Part shown: one piece after another, positions 1-10,398 of the stretch | How the letters are laid out: every line of letters starts with the position of its first letter | Numbering within the stretch: the first letter of the stretch is position 1 | NCBI GenBank assembly: GCA_021201795.1 | Contig: JAJQEF010000016.1 | Coordinates: 166,543 to 230,542, forward strand | DNA length: 64,000 bases | Source: Rikenellaceae bacterium | Lineage (GTDB): Bacteria > Bacteroidota > Bacteroidia > Bacteroidales > Rikenellaceae | Direction of reading: 5' to 3' | Notes under the pieces: generated by a model | The model's database searches: none | Seen by the model: only the letters and a program-made list of their open reading frames with translations | Told to the model about the DNA's origin: nothing | Translations under genes and position numbers: made by a program

Positions 1-45
1 CATTTGATTTATTGGATAATTTTAAAATATAAGTCTATTGATAGT

Positions 46-86
46 AAAAAAAATCCCATGCAATATTTTTTTGCGTGGGATTTTTA
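46..86. terminator. intrinsic terminator-like hairpin
   Basis: AAAAATCCCAtGCAA...TTGCgTGGGATTTTT inverted repeat followed by a T run. Confidence 0.6.
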
Positions 87-101
87 ATTGGAAATTAATT
101 A

Positions 102-109
102 TATATTTG
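102..109 (+). promoter_or_regulatory. Bacteroidetes -7 box TATATTTG upstream of lyase copy 1
   Basis: Matches TAnnTTTG, about 60 nt upstream of the ATG at 171; no clear -33 box seen. Confidence 0.45.
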
Positions 110-170
110 TTTCGTTTGGGTTCCAAACAGAAAAAATAGAAATTAACTAATTAACTTAATCTTTAGGCTT

Positions 171-3100
171 ATGAAAAAGAGTTTACTCTTATTAGTAACT
201 ATCCTGTTTGTCTTTGCATCGTGTTCGGAAAAAGATAAGGAAATGGAAGGTGACAACACCCCCTTAACTATTTATAATGTGCCGGACGGTGGTATGGTGC
301 TATCTTCCGATGTCGGTTCTTCCGCGAGTTTTATTATCACATCTTCCCAGTCATGGTCTATATCTAAAAAAGATGGCGACAGCTGGTTCTCGGTTTACCC
401 TATGTCCGGGGAGGCAGGAACCACAACCGTAACGATTACCATAGATGAAGCGAATCCTCACTATGACGACCGCAGTTCCAATATTACAGTAGGAAATTAT
501 ACTATAACGATTACGCAAAAAAAACTAAATGCCCTTATTCTGTCTCCTTATAAGCAGCAGGTTGCTTCAGAAGGCGAAATTCTGGAAATAACAATGATGC
601 ATATCTGAATTACAGTGTTATAATAAATCAAAATTGGATAAAACAAATTTCAGGTAAGGGTCTGGAAACAGAAACCCTTTATTTCCAGATCGATCCGATG
701 GATAACAACGACCTGTGGGATGGCCGTAACGGGGAGATTATCATAAAAGACAAAGATAGCGATCTGGCAGATACTGTGAATATTTACCAGAACACAGGCG
801 ACAGGTTGATAATTTATCCTGAAACAAATTCAACTCAATATGTAACTTTCGAGGGAGGAACATTCGATATTGTTCTTCGCTCTAATATTTCCTATGAAGC
901 TAAAATTGTCGATGAACAAAATGTCGATTGGCTTCGTTTTACACCTACCCCGAAATCTAATTACCGCGAAGATACCTACAGTTTCGAGGTGGATCCGTAT
1001 GATGATATTGAAAAAAACAGAACGGCAAAGGTGGCCTTTAAAAATACGGCAGGGACCGTGACGGATACTTTGTACGTTGTACAATCTTATATGGGTGCAG
1101 TTTTTACTACCCAATCGGAATACGACATAGATTATAATACTAATGTGTTCAATGTTATTCTTAATGTAAATACTGAAGATATTACCTACAAAGTAGATTA
1201 TACAGGCGGTACAGGATGGATTACTACGGAAGAAGTCCCGGAAGTCAAATCTGTATTTTATGAAAAAGTAATGATCTTTAAGGCGCTTCAGAACTACTCT
1301 CCTTCAGCGAGAAAAGCGACCGTTACGTTAATAGTACCCGGATCCGGTGAAAGCCAGTCGTTTACTGTCAGCCAGGCTCCAGGTTCGGAGTGGGCGCAGG
1401 GGATTTTCGGACAGAGAGCTACGTATGTTCAACGCAGTATCAGACACCGTGTTGTAAGTGAATGGCAGGGACAGGACAGCGTATTGGTGAGTTGGAGGTC
1501 TTTGCCAGGGGAAGATGTTGCATTCGACGTTTATAAAATCCCGAGCGGTGGAACTGAGGTCAAACTGAATACCGAACCGATCGTAAATTCGACGAACTAT
1601 GTCGATCGTCCGAATTTCACGGTAAATAATACATATATTCTTAAAGTCGCAGGAACCGACATAGAACTCGACAGATATGAGTTTACAGTAGCCAATGCGG
1701 AACAACCATGGATCACAATTCCTATGCAGGCACTGACCGCACCGGATCCGTCTTATAGTTATGCGATAAAGGATGTTTGTGTAGGCGACCTGACAGGTAA
1801 CGGAAAATATGATATAGTAGTGAGACGCGAATGCGACTCATTCGATATCGGTGACGCTAACAGAAATAGAATCAGTGTCGGAGAGGCAGTATTGGAGGCA
1901 TATACAATGGATGGGCAGTTTCTATGGAGAGTTGGCCTGGGACCAAATATTATGCAGGGAGAGCATACTGTCCCGTTCCTGGTTTATAACCTCGATGGCG
2001 ACGGTATTGCTGAAGTCATAGTACGTACTTCTGAGCTTACTACATTCGGCGACGGATCTCAGATACCGGGACAAAATTATGCTATTTCGAGTAATGTTCG
2101 TGCCCTCGGTGCTCCGGAGTATCTCTCTATAATAGACGGACGAACAGGTGCTGAAAAGGCACGAACCGATTATGTTCCTACCGGTCCACAAAGTACATGG
2201 AACGATTTCTGGGGAGACAGCTGGGGGAACCGCGCATTCCGTTTTAATATGGGAATCGCTTATCTTGACGGAAGCAATCCGAGTGTAGTTATGGCTCGCG
2301 GTTATTATAAAGGAACCAAGATCGAAGCATGGGACTACCGAGGCGGACAGTTGACGAATCGCTGGAAATTCGAAGCATCTTCATATACTGGTGTTAATCC
2401 TTCATTCGAAGGTCATGGAAATCATCAGATTTTCTGTGCAGACCTTACCGGTGACGGACGGGATGACGTTATATTCGGAGCTATGTCTGTCGACTCATAC
2501 GGTAAACCTTTATACAGTTATGGATATGGACACGGTGACGCAATGTCGGTTGGTAAATTCATCAAAGGAAGTACTGGACTGTAAATATGGTCGTGTTTTG
2601 AATCCGGAGCGACAGGTGCTTCGTTCCGAGACGGCAAAGGCAAAGAATTTTTTAAATTAATGCAATCGGGAGATGTTGGGCGTTCTCTTATTGCTAATTT
2701 CGATCCTAACCATGACGGATATCTGATGTGGACCTCGAGTGGCGACCAGTATTACGACATACATGGGAATGCAGTTGGTAATGGTCCGGCATTATCCAGT
2801 AACTGGGGACGTTATTTAAGTATGGCAGTTTGGTGGACCGGATCTCTAAACAGACAGTTTACATGGAGAAACACTCTTGATGCCTTTAACGGTTCTGGAT
2901 TTGAAAGGATACAGAACTTCAATCCAATGGGTGGAGCTTCTTATTCCAATAAGGATTGTCCTCTTTGGTATGGAGATATTTTCGGAGACTGGAGAGAAGA
3001 AATTATGTATCAGACAAGTGAACAGGATGCTATTTTGGTTTACTCTACGCCTCATGCAACTAAATATCGTATTCAGTACCTGATGAGCGATCGTACTTAT

Positions 3101-3184
3101 CGAATGAGCGCTATTAATCAGAATGTGGGATATAACCAGCCTACGAATACCGGATTTTATATGGGACCGGACATGTTCGATTAA
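171..3184 (+). pseudogene. BACON-domain rhamnogalacturonan lyase-like (PL11-type) lipoprotein, copy 1; frameshift near 601-610 and in-frame TAA at 2582-2584
   Basis: ORFs 171-608, 698-2584 and 2660-3184 are collinear with the single ORF of copy 3. Copy 3 reads GLQIWSCFE where copy 1 reads GL*IWSCFE (CAA to TAA). VGDLTGNGKYDIVVRREC...LWRVGLGPNI..GEHTVPFLVYDLDGDG resembles YesW/PL11 lyases. Lipobox-like FVFASCSEK. Confidence 0.8.
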
Positions 3185-3204
3185 TTTTTAGAATATCTTT
3201 TATT

Positions 3205-3234
3205 AAAAAACCGGAAATATTTCCGGTTTTTTTT
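3205..3234 (+). terminator. intrinsic terminator after copy 1
   Basis: AAAAAACCGGAAATATTTCCGGTTTTTTTT. Confidence 0.85.
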
Positions 3235-3326
3235 GTATGCATGTATTTTATATTTAATTTTTTAAAATTTTGGATTAATTCGTTGCCCTCAAATGTGACT
3301 AATTATTAACTAATACTTATTTATCT

Positions 3327-5231
3327 ATGTGGAAAATTTTATGTTTTTCTTTAATGTGTTTGTTCGTTCTTGGAGCCTGTACGGATAAAGACAAGGAGTT
3401 GGAAGGCTTTGATGCGGAAGCATCTGCAAAAAATATGCTTGACAATGTCATGGAATCGCGGGCAATGTACGCCCAGAGGAGTATCAGACATAGAGTCGTA
3501 AGTGAATGGCAAGGGTGGGACAGTGTTATAATAAGCTGGAGATCGTTCCCAAATGAAACTACCCAATTCGATGTTTACAAAGTTGCCGGATCTTCCGGAT
3601 AGGTTAAACTTAACAGCTCCCCTATTGTCAATTCTACTAATATCGTTGACAGACCGAGTTTTTCAGTCGATAATACTTATATTCTGAAACTCGCGGGAAC
3701 GGATATCGAACTTGACAGATATACGTTGACCACAGATAAAGCCGCTCAACCATGGATATCCATTCCGATGGTCGGAGCTTCATCGCCCGATCCGAATTAT
3801 ACGTATAAAATCAAAGATGTCGGGGTAGGCGATCTTACCGGTAACGGTAAATACGACATTGTCGTAAGACGCGAGTGCGATTCATTCGATATAGGGGATG
3901 CAAGTCGTAAACGGGCCACAATCGGAGAGGCAATATTGGAAGCCTATACTCTTGAAGGTGCGTTCCTTTGGCGTGTAGGTTTAGGTCCTAATATCATGCA
4001 GGGAGAACATACTGTTCCGTTCCTTGTTTATGACCTCGACGGCGACGGCATTGCTGAAGTTATCGTACGTACTTCGGTATTAACCACATTCGGCGACTGA
4101 TATCAGGTTCCCGGACAAAATTATAGTACGGCAAGCAATCCGCGTGCATTGGGAGCTCCGGAATATCTGTCTGTAATAGACGGCCGTACGGGTGCGCTTA
4201 AAGCATATACCGACTATATCCCTTTAGGAGATGAGAATACATGGACCGGTTTCTGGGGCGACAATTGGGGCAACCGCTCCGGACGCTACCTCATGGGAAT
4301 CGCTTATTTGGATGGAAGCAATCCGAGTATCGTAATGTGCCGTGGATATTATAAAGGAACTAAGATCGAAGCATGGGATTACCGTTCCGGTCAGTTAACG
4401 AATCGTTGGAAATTCGAGGCTTCGTCGTATACTAATATAAATGCTGCTTACGAGGGCCAAGGTAACCATCAGATCTTCTGTGCGGATATTACCGGTGACG
4501 GAAGGGACGATATTATTTACGGATCAATGGCAGTAAGTTCTTACGGTTATCCTATTTACAGTTATGGATACGGTCATGGCGACTGTATGTCCGTGGGTAA
4601 ATTTATCAAAGGAAGTTCTGGATTACAAATATGGTCTTGTTTCGAATCGGGCTCTACGGGAGCATCGTTCCGCAACGGAACAGGTTATGAATATTTCAAC
4701 GTAGCCGGTTCGGGAGATATAGGACGTTCATTGATAGCTAACTTCGACCCTAACCATAACGGTTATCTCATGTGGGCATACAACGATAACGGAGCTTATT
4801 ACGATACCAACGGCAACCTTGTAGGATATCTTGGGAATTTAACCAGCAACTGGATACGGTACAACGGTGCGGCTATATGGTGGACTGGTTCCCTTAACCG
4901 TCAGTTCACATGGAGAAATACCATTGACGCATACAGCGGTACAGGTTTCGATCGTGTACAGAATTTCAATCCTATGGGCGGTGCTTCTTATATGGATAAA
5001 GAGACTCCTCTCTGGTACGGGGATATTTTCGGAGACTGGCGTGAAGAGATTATGTTCCCTTCGAGCGACCAGAATACTATTTTAATTTATTCTACTCCTC
5101 ATGCTACCAATTACCGTGTGCAGCATCTTATGACCGACCGTACTTATAGAATGAGTGCTGTCAACCAGAATGTGGGTTACAACCAGCCTACTAACACAGG
5201 ATTCTATATGGGTCCCGATATGTACTATTAA
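3327..5231 (+). pseudogene. rhamnogalacturonan lyase-like (PL11-type) lipoprotein, copy 2 without BACON repeats; in-frame TAG near 3601 and TGA near 4098
   Basis: ORFs 3327-3602, 3726-4100 and 4149-5231 lie in one frame. GSSG*VKLN versus GESEVKLN and FGD*YQVPG versus FGDGYQVPG in copy 3. Confidence 0.78.
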
Positions 5232-5285
5232 ATCGATATTCTTTAATTGTAATATTTATGCAAGAATAAGATTATAAATTATTAA

Positions 5286-5325
5286 AAAAAGCCCCGTGTA
5301 ATATCTAATTACACGGGGCTTTAAT
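5286..5325 (+). terminator. intrinsic terminator after copy 2
   Basis: AAAGCCCCGTGTAAT...ATTACACGGGGCTTT, approximately 15-bp stem. Confidence 0.8.
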
Positions 5326-5337
5326 TTAATTTTAATT

Positions 5338-5345
5338 TATCTTTG
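5338..5345 (+). promoter_or_regulatory. -7 box TATCTTTG upstream of copy 3
   Basis: Matches TAnnTTTG, about 50 nt upstream of the ATG at 5396. Confidence 0.45.
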
Positions 5346-5430
5346 CTATGGTTTTTACCAAAATGAAATTAGCAAACTAACTTAATCTTTAATCAATGAA
5401 AAAAAATCTGTTTTTTTATTAGGTATTTTA

Positions 5431-8403
5431 TTGCTTCGGGCCGGATGTTCGGAGAAAGACAAGGAGATGGAAGGCGATAACAGTCCTTTGAGTATTTATA
5501 ACGTTCCGAATGGCGGGATGGTTCTCTCTTCCGATGTCGGTGCTTCCGCGAGTTTTATTATCACCTCTTCACAGTCATGGTCTATCTCTAAAAAGGACGG
5601 CGACAGCTGGTTCTCGCTTTATCCGATGTCCGGAGAGGCAGGAACCACAACCGTAACGATTACCATAGATGAAGCGAATCCGTATTATGACGATAGAAGC
5701 TCTAATATTACAGTTGGGACGCATACTATAACTATCACCCAAAAGAAATTAAATGCATTGATTTTATCTCCTTACAAACAGGAAATATCCTCCGAAGGGG
5801 AAATTCTCGAAGTTACGTTGATGCACAATATCGACTATAGTGTGATAATCGACCAAGGCTGGATCAAACAAATTTCAGGTAAGGGTCTGGAAACAGAAAC
5901 CCTTTATTTCCAGATCGATCCGATGGATAACAACGACCTGTGGGATGGCCGTAACGGGGAGATTATCATAAAAGACAAAGATAGCGATCTGGCAGATACT
6001 GTGAATATTTACCAGAACACAGGCGACAGGTTGATAATTTATCCTGAAACAAATTCAACTCAATATGTAACTTTCGAGGGAGGAACATTCGATATTGTTC
6101 TTCGCTCTAATATTTCCTATGAAGCTAAAATTGTCGATGAACAAAATGTCGATTGGCTTCGTTTTACACCTACCCCGAAATCTAATTACCGCGAAGATAC
6201 CTACAGTTTCGAAGTCGATCCGTATGATGATATTGAAAAAAACAGAACTGCAAAGGTCGTATTTAAAAACACCGCCGGCACAGTTACCGATACTTTATAT
6301 GTAGTTCAGTCCTATAAAGATGCAATTTTTACGACTCAGTCAGAATATGATATAGATTATAATACTTATGTATTCAATGTATTGCTTAATGTAAATACCG
6401 AAGATATTTCTTTTAGAGTGGATTACACGAACGGCTCCGGATGGATTACTACGGAGGATGTGCCGGAAGCCAAATCCGTATTCTATGAAAAAGTAATGAT
6501 CTTTAAAGCTCTTCAGAACTACTCTCCTTCGCCGAGAAAAGCGACAGTGACACTTATAGTTCCCGCTACCGGCGAAAGCCAGTCTTTTACCGTAAGCCAA
6601 GGAACCGGTTCGGAGTGGGATCAGGAAGTATTCGGACAACGAGCAATGTATGTCCAAAGAAGTATCCGTCATGCGAATTCCGCTGCATGGAACGGAGCGG
6701 ATAGTGTCCTTGTGAGTTGGAGATCATTACCGGGAGAGACCGTAGCTTTCGATGTATATAAGGTATCAAACGGCGAAAGCGAGGTTAAACTTAATATAGA
6801 ACCGATTGTAAGTTCTACGAATTACGTAGATCGTCCGGACTTTTCAGTAAATAATACTTATATACTTAAGATTGCGGGAACAGATGTAGAACTCGACAGG
6901 TATGAATTTACGGTTGCCAATGCGGAAGAACCATGGATTACGATTCCTGTGATTGCTGCGGAGGCTCCCGATGCAGAGCACCCTTATCAGATTGTAGATG
7001 CATGCGTGGGCGATCTTACAGGTAACGGTAAATACGATATCGTTATCCGCAGGGAATGTAACTCCGCCTCACTTAATGAGACTAAAGCATTGGTCGGAGA
7101 AACTTATATGGAAGCATATACTTTTGACGGACAATTCCTGTGGAGAGTAGGCTTAGGCCCTAATATTCCGCAAGGTGAACATACGGTGCCTTTCGTCGTA
7201 TATGATCTGGACGGAGACGGAAGAGCGGAGCTTATCGTACGTACTTCTGAACTGACCACATTCGGGGATGGATATCAGGTTCCCGGAACAAATTACAGCA
7301 GCGACAGCAATCCGTTTGCAATCGGAGCGCCTGAATATTTATCCGTTATAGACGGTATGACAGGAGCTCTTAAGGCACAGACCGCTTATATCGATCCGGG
7401 CCCGAAGTCACAGTGGGAGAATACGTGGGGAGACAGCTACGGAAACAGGGCTAACCGCCACCTTATGGCAATCGGATATTTTGACGGAAGCACTCCGAGT
7501 TTATTCGTCAGCCGCGGATATTATCCGGGACAGACGATCATGCAGACATGGGATCTCGTAGGCGGACAGTTGGTTCAGCGATGGGAGTTCAAGGCTGCTA
7601 AGAACGGCCCCAATGCAAGTTACGACGGACAGGGGAACCACAGTATAAACATTGCCGATCTGAATGGTGACGGAAGGGATGATGTAATATTCGGATCGAT
7701 GGCCGTGGATTCTTACGGTAAGCCGTTGTACAGTTATGGTTACGGACACGGAGACGCTATCTCTGTCGGTAAATTTATCAAAGGCAGTAAAGGTTTGCAG
7801 ATTTGGTCTTGTTTCGAGACGGGAACTACCGGAGCTTCATTCCGTGATGGTATAGGCAGGGAATTTTTTAAGCTTAGCGGAGCAGGCGACATAGGTCGCT
7901 CCCTTATAGCTAACTTCCATCCTGATCATAACGGATATCTTATGTGGGCATTTCATGACAACGGAGCCTACTATGACACTGACGGAAATAAGATAGGTTA
8001 TCTTGTCGACCATAGTAGCAACTGGGCTCGCTACATGTCTATGGCCGTATGGTGGACAGGGTCTCTGAACAGACAGCTGACATGGAGAAACACTCTGGAT
8101 GCATTCAATGGGACGGGATTCGACCGTATACAAAATTTCAATCCTATGGGAGGTGCCGGTTATTCTAATAAAGATTGTCCGCTGTGGTACGGAGATATCT
8201 TCGGGGATTGGCGCGAAGAATTGATATACGCTAAGAGCGACCATACGGCGATTCTTATCTATTCGACTTCTCATGAAACTAAGTACCGTATCCCTTATCT
8301 TATGAGCGACCGCACTTACAGACTCAGTGCCATAAATCAGAATGTGGGATACAATCAACCCACTAACACAGGATTCTATATGGGTCCCGATATGTTCGAT
8401 TAA
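5431..8403 (+). CDS. BACON-domain rhamnogalacturonan lyase-like (PL11-type) protein, copy 3; the original start at 5396 is frameshifted in a homopolymer within the signal peptide
   Basis: 990-aa ORF. ATGAAAAAAAATCTG(T)7ATTAG stops after 8 codons; one added T would give MKKNLFFLLGILLLRAGCSEKDKE, a lipoprotein signal like copy 1. Confidence 0.8.
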   Translation: MLRAGCSEKDKEMEGDNSPLSIYNVPNGGMVLSSDVGASASFIITSSQSWSISKKDGDSWFSLYPMSGEAGTTTVTITIDEANPYYDDRSSNITVGTHTITITQKKLNALILSPYKQEISSEGEILEVTLMHNIDYSVIIDQGWIKQISGKGLETETLYFQIDPMDNNDLWDGRNGEIIIKDKDSDLADTVNIYQNTGDRLIIYPETNSTQYVTFEGGTFDIVLRSNISYEAKIVDEQNVDWLRFTPTPKSNYREDTYSFEVDPYDDIEKNRTAKVVFKNTAGTVTDTLYVVQSYKDAIFTTQSEYDIDYNTYVFNVLLNVNTEDISFRVDYTNGSGWITTEDVPEAKSVFYEKVMIFKALQNYSPSPRKATVTLIVPATGESQSFTVSQGTGSEWDQEVFGQRAMYVQRSIRHANSAAWNGADSVLVSWRSLPGETVAFDVYKVSNGESEVKLNIEPIVSSTNYVDRPDFSVNNTYILKIAGTDVELDRYEFTVANAEEPWITIPVIAAEAPDAEHPYQIVDACVGDLTGNGKYDIVIRRECNSASLNETKALVGETYMEAYTFDGQFLWRVGLGPNIPQGEHTVPFVVYDLDGDGRAELIVRTSELTTFGDGYQVPGTNYSSDSNPFAIGAPEYLSVIDGMTGALKAQTAYIDPGPKSQWENTWGDSYGNRANRHLMAIGYFDGSTPSLFVSRGYYPGQTIMQTWDLVGGQLVQRWEFKAAKNGPNASYDGQGNHSINIADLNGDGRDDVIFGSMAVDSYGKPLYSYGYGHGDAISVGKFIKGSKGLQIWSCFETGTTGASFRDGIGREFFKLSGAGDIGRSLIANFHPDHNGYLMWAFHDNGAYYDTDGNKIGYLVDHSSNWARYMSMAVWWTGSLNRQLTWRNTLDAFNGTGFDRIQNFNPMGGAGYSNKDCPLWYGDIFGDWREELIYAKSDHTAILIYSTSHETKYRIPYLMSDRTYRLSAINQNVGYNQPTNTGFYMGPDMFD

Positions 8404-8421
8404 ATTATAATAATTATGGAG

Positions 8422-8451
8422 TAACCGGTGCCATCAGGTGCCGGTTTTTTT
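8422..8451 (+). terminator. intrinsic terminator after copy 3
   Basis: AACCGGTGCC-ATCA-GGTGCCGGTTTTTTT (stem with two G-U pairs). Confidence 0.7.
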
Positions 8452-8538
8452 ATTTTATCGAAATAGCTTCTTTGGTAATAAACGTGAAATTTACTATCTT
8501 TCGCAAAATTTAGAACATAAGAATATAAAATTTAACAT

Positions 8539-10389
8539 ATGGAATTGGAAAACCAAAAACTCGAACTTGAAGATGTAGTGATTATTTTTTCGGGAGACTC
8601 GGGTGACGGTATGCAGATGACCGGAACTCTGTTCACCGATGCAGCCGCACTCTTTGGGAACGGAGTATCGACATTTCCCGATTACCCTTCCGAAGTACGT
8701 GCTCCGCATGGTACCGTAGCCGGAGTGTCCGGATTTCAGGTACACCTTGCAAATAAAAAGGTAAATACCCCCGGGGATAATTGCGATACACTTATTGCGA
8801 TGAATCCTGCTGCATTGAAAGCCAATGCGAAAAGACTTAAGAAAAGTGCGACGATAATTTGTGATGCGGATTCTTTCGGGGAGCCGGATCTGAAAAGGGC
8901 AGTTTTTTCAACTAACGATCCATTCGAAGAATTAGGAATCAAAGACTATAATATAATTCCTGCACCCGTAACTTCGATGACTAAAGAAGCATTGAAGGAA
9001 ACAGGACTGGATAATAAAAGCATTACAAGATGTAAGAACATGTTTACTCTTGGTATATGCCTCTATTTATACAACAGGGATCTGGATTATTCGGAAGATT
9101 ATATAATACGTAAATTCGGTAAAAATCCGGGAATAGCGAACGCTAACATACTTGCTCTGAAAGCCGGTTATAATTATGCGGGCAATACCCACAGTTTTGC
9201 CAATACATACAATATTGCACCGGCAAAGCTCGAAAAAGGAACATACAGAAGTATCAACGGAAACCAGGCGACTGCATGGGGACTTCTTGCTGCTGCTGAA
9301 AAAGCCGGATTGCCTTTATTCTGCGGATCATACCCGATAACTCCTGCAACCGGTATTCTCGAGGAGCTTGCGAAAAGAAAGAGCCTTGGAGTTAAAACGG
9401 TACAGGCTGAAGATGAGATAGCAGGAATATGCACTTCAATCGGAGCTGCATTCGCAGGTAATTTTGCTGTTACGACCACTTCCGGTCCCGGGTTGTCGCT
9501 TAAATCCGAAGCTATGGGACTGGCTGTCATGACTGAACTTCCGCTCGTCATTGTAGATGTGCAGAGGGGAGGACCATCCACTGGGCTGCCGACTAAGACT
9601 GAACAGAGCGATCTTTATCAGGCTTTGTGGGGACGTAACGGAGAATGTCCGTTGATTGTTATTGCTGCGAGTACGCCTTCGAATTGTTTCGATTATGCTT
9701 TTAAAGCAGGTAAACTTTCGATGGAACATATGACTCCGGTGCTGCTGCTTACGGACGGGTTCCTTGCGAATGGTTCGGAATCATGGAAAGTTCCTGCAAT
9801 GAGCGATTATCCGGACATTGTACCTCCTATTGTAAAAGAAGTTCCCGAAGGAGGGTATAAGCCTTATGTTCGTAACGAAGATAAATTGGCACGTAACTGG
9901 GCTTACCCGGGAATGAAGGGAATGGAGCATAGGATAGGAGGTCTTGAGAAAGATTTTATATCCGGTTCTGCTTCACATGATCCATTGAATCACCAAAGGA
10001 TGACCGACGTGCGTGCTGAAAAAGTCAGACGCGTAGTGGATTTTATACCGGAGCAAACTGTGGAAGGCGCAGAGGAAGGCGAACTTCTCGTTATAGGATG
10101 GGGAGGTACTTACGGCCATCTTAAATCAGCAGTAGAATCTTTACAGGCAGATGGTAAAAAGATTTCATTGTGCCATTTCAATTATATCAACCCTCTTCCG
10201 AAAAATGTCGGCGAGATCTTGGGAAGATTTAAAAAGATCGTTGTCTGCGAATTAAATATGGGACAATTTGCTAATTACCTGCGTATGAATTACCCTGAAT
10301 TCGATTATTTGCAGTATAACAAAGTGCAGGGACTGCCGTTCACTGTTATCGAACTGAAAGACAAATTCAATGAAATTCTGGAAAAATAA
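8539..10389 (+). CDS. korA: 2-oxoacid (2-oxoglutarate) ferredoxin oxidoreductase, fused gamma/alpha subunit
   Basis: GDSGDGMQMTG gamma domain plus GSYPITPATGILEELA and TTTSGPGLSLKSEAMGLAVMTELPLVIVDVQRGGPSTG. Confidence 0.93.
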   Translation: MELENQKLELEDVVIIFSGDSGDGMQMTGTLFTDAAALFGNGVSTFPDYPSEVRAPHGTVAGVSGFQVHLANKKVNTPGDNCDTLIAMNPAALKANAKRLKKSATIICDADSFGEPDLKRAVFSTNDPFEELGIKDYNIIPAPVTSMTKEALKETGLDNKSITRCKNMFTLGICLYLYNRDLDYSEDYIIRKFGKNPGIANANILALKAGYNYAGNTHSFANTYNIAPAKLEKGTYRSINGNQATAWGLLAAAEKAGLPLFCGSYPITPATGILEELAKRKSLGVKTVQAEDEIAGICTSIGAAFAGNFAVTTTSGPGLSLKSEAMGLAVMTELPLVIVDVQRGGPSTGLPTKTEQSDLYQALWGRNGECPLIVIAASTPSNCFDYAFKAGKLSMEHMTPVLLLTDGFLANGSESWKVPAMSDYPDIVPPIVKEVPEGGYKPYVRNEDKLARNWAYPGMKGMEHRIGGLEKDFISGSASHDPLNHQRMTDVRAEKVRRVVDFIPEQTVEGAEEGELLVIGWGGTYGHLKSAVESLQADGKKISLCHFNYINPLPKNVGEILGRFKKIVVCELNMGQFANYLRMNYPEFDYLQYNKVQGLPFTVIELKDKFNEILEK

Positions 10390-10398
10390 TTAAAATAA

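Noticed and set aside
2582-4100. Stop-codon readthrough or alternative genetic code in lyase copies 1 and 2
   Set aside because: TAA, TAG and TGA all occur at unrelated positions, and other genes in the window terminate normally with these codons
7837-8358. 173-aa minus-strand ORF inside lyase copy 3
   Set aside because: Antisense shadow; the plus-strand reading is conserved among the three paralogs
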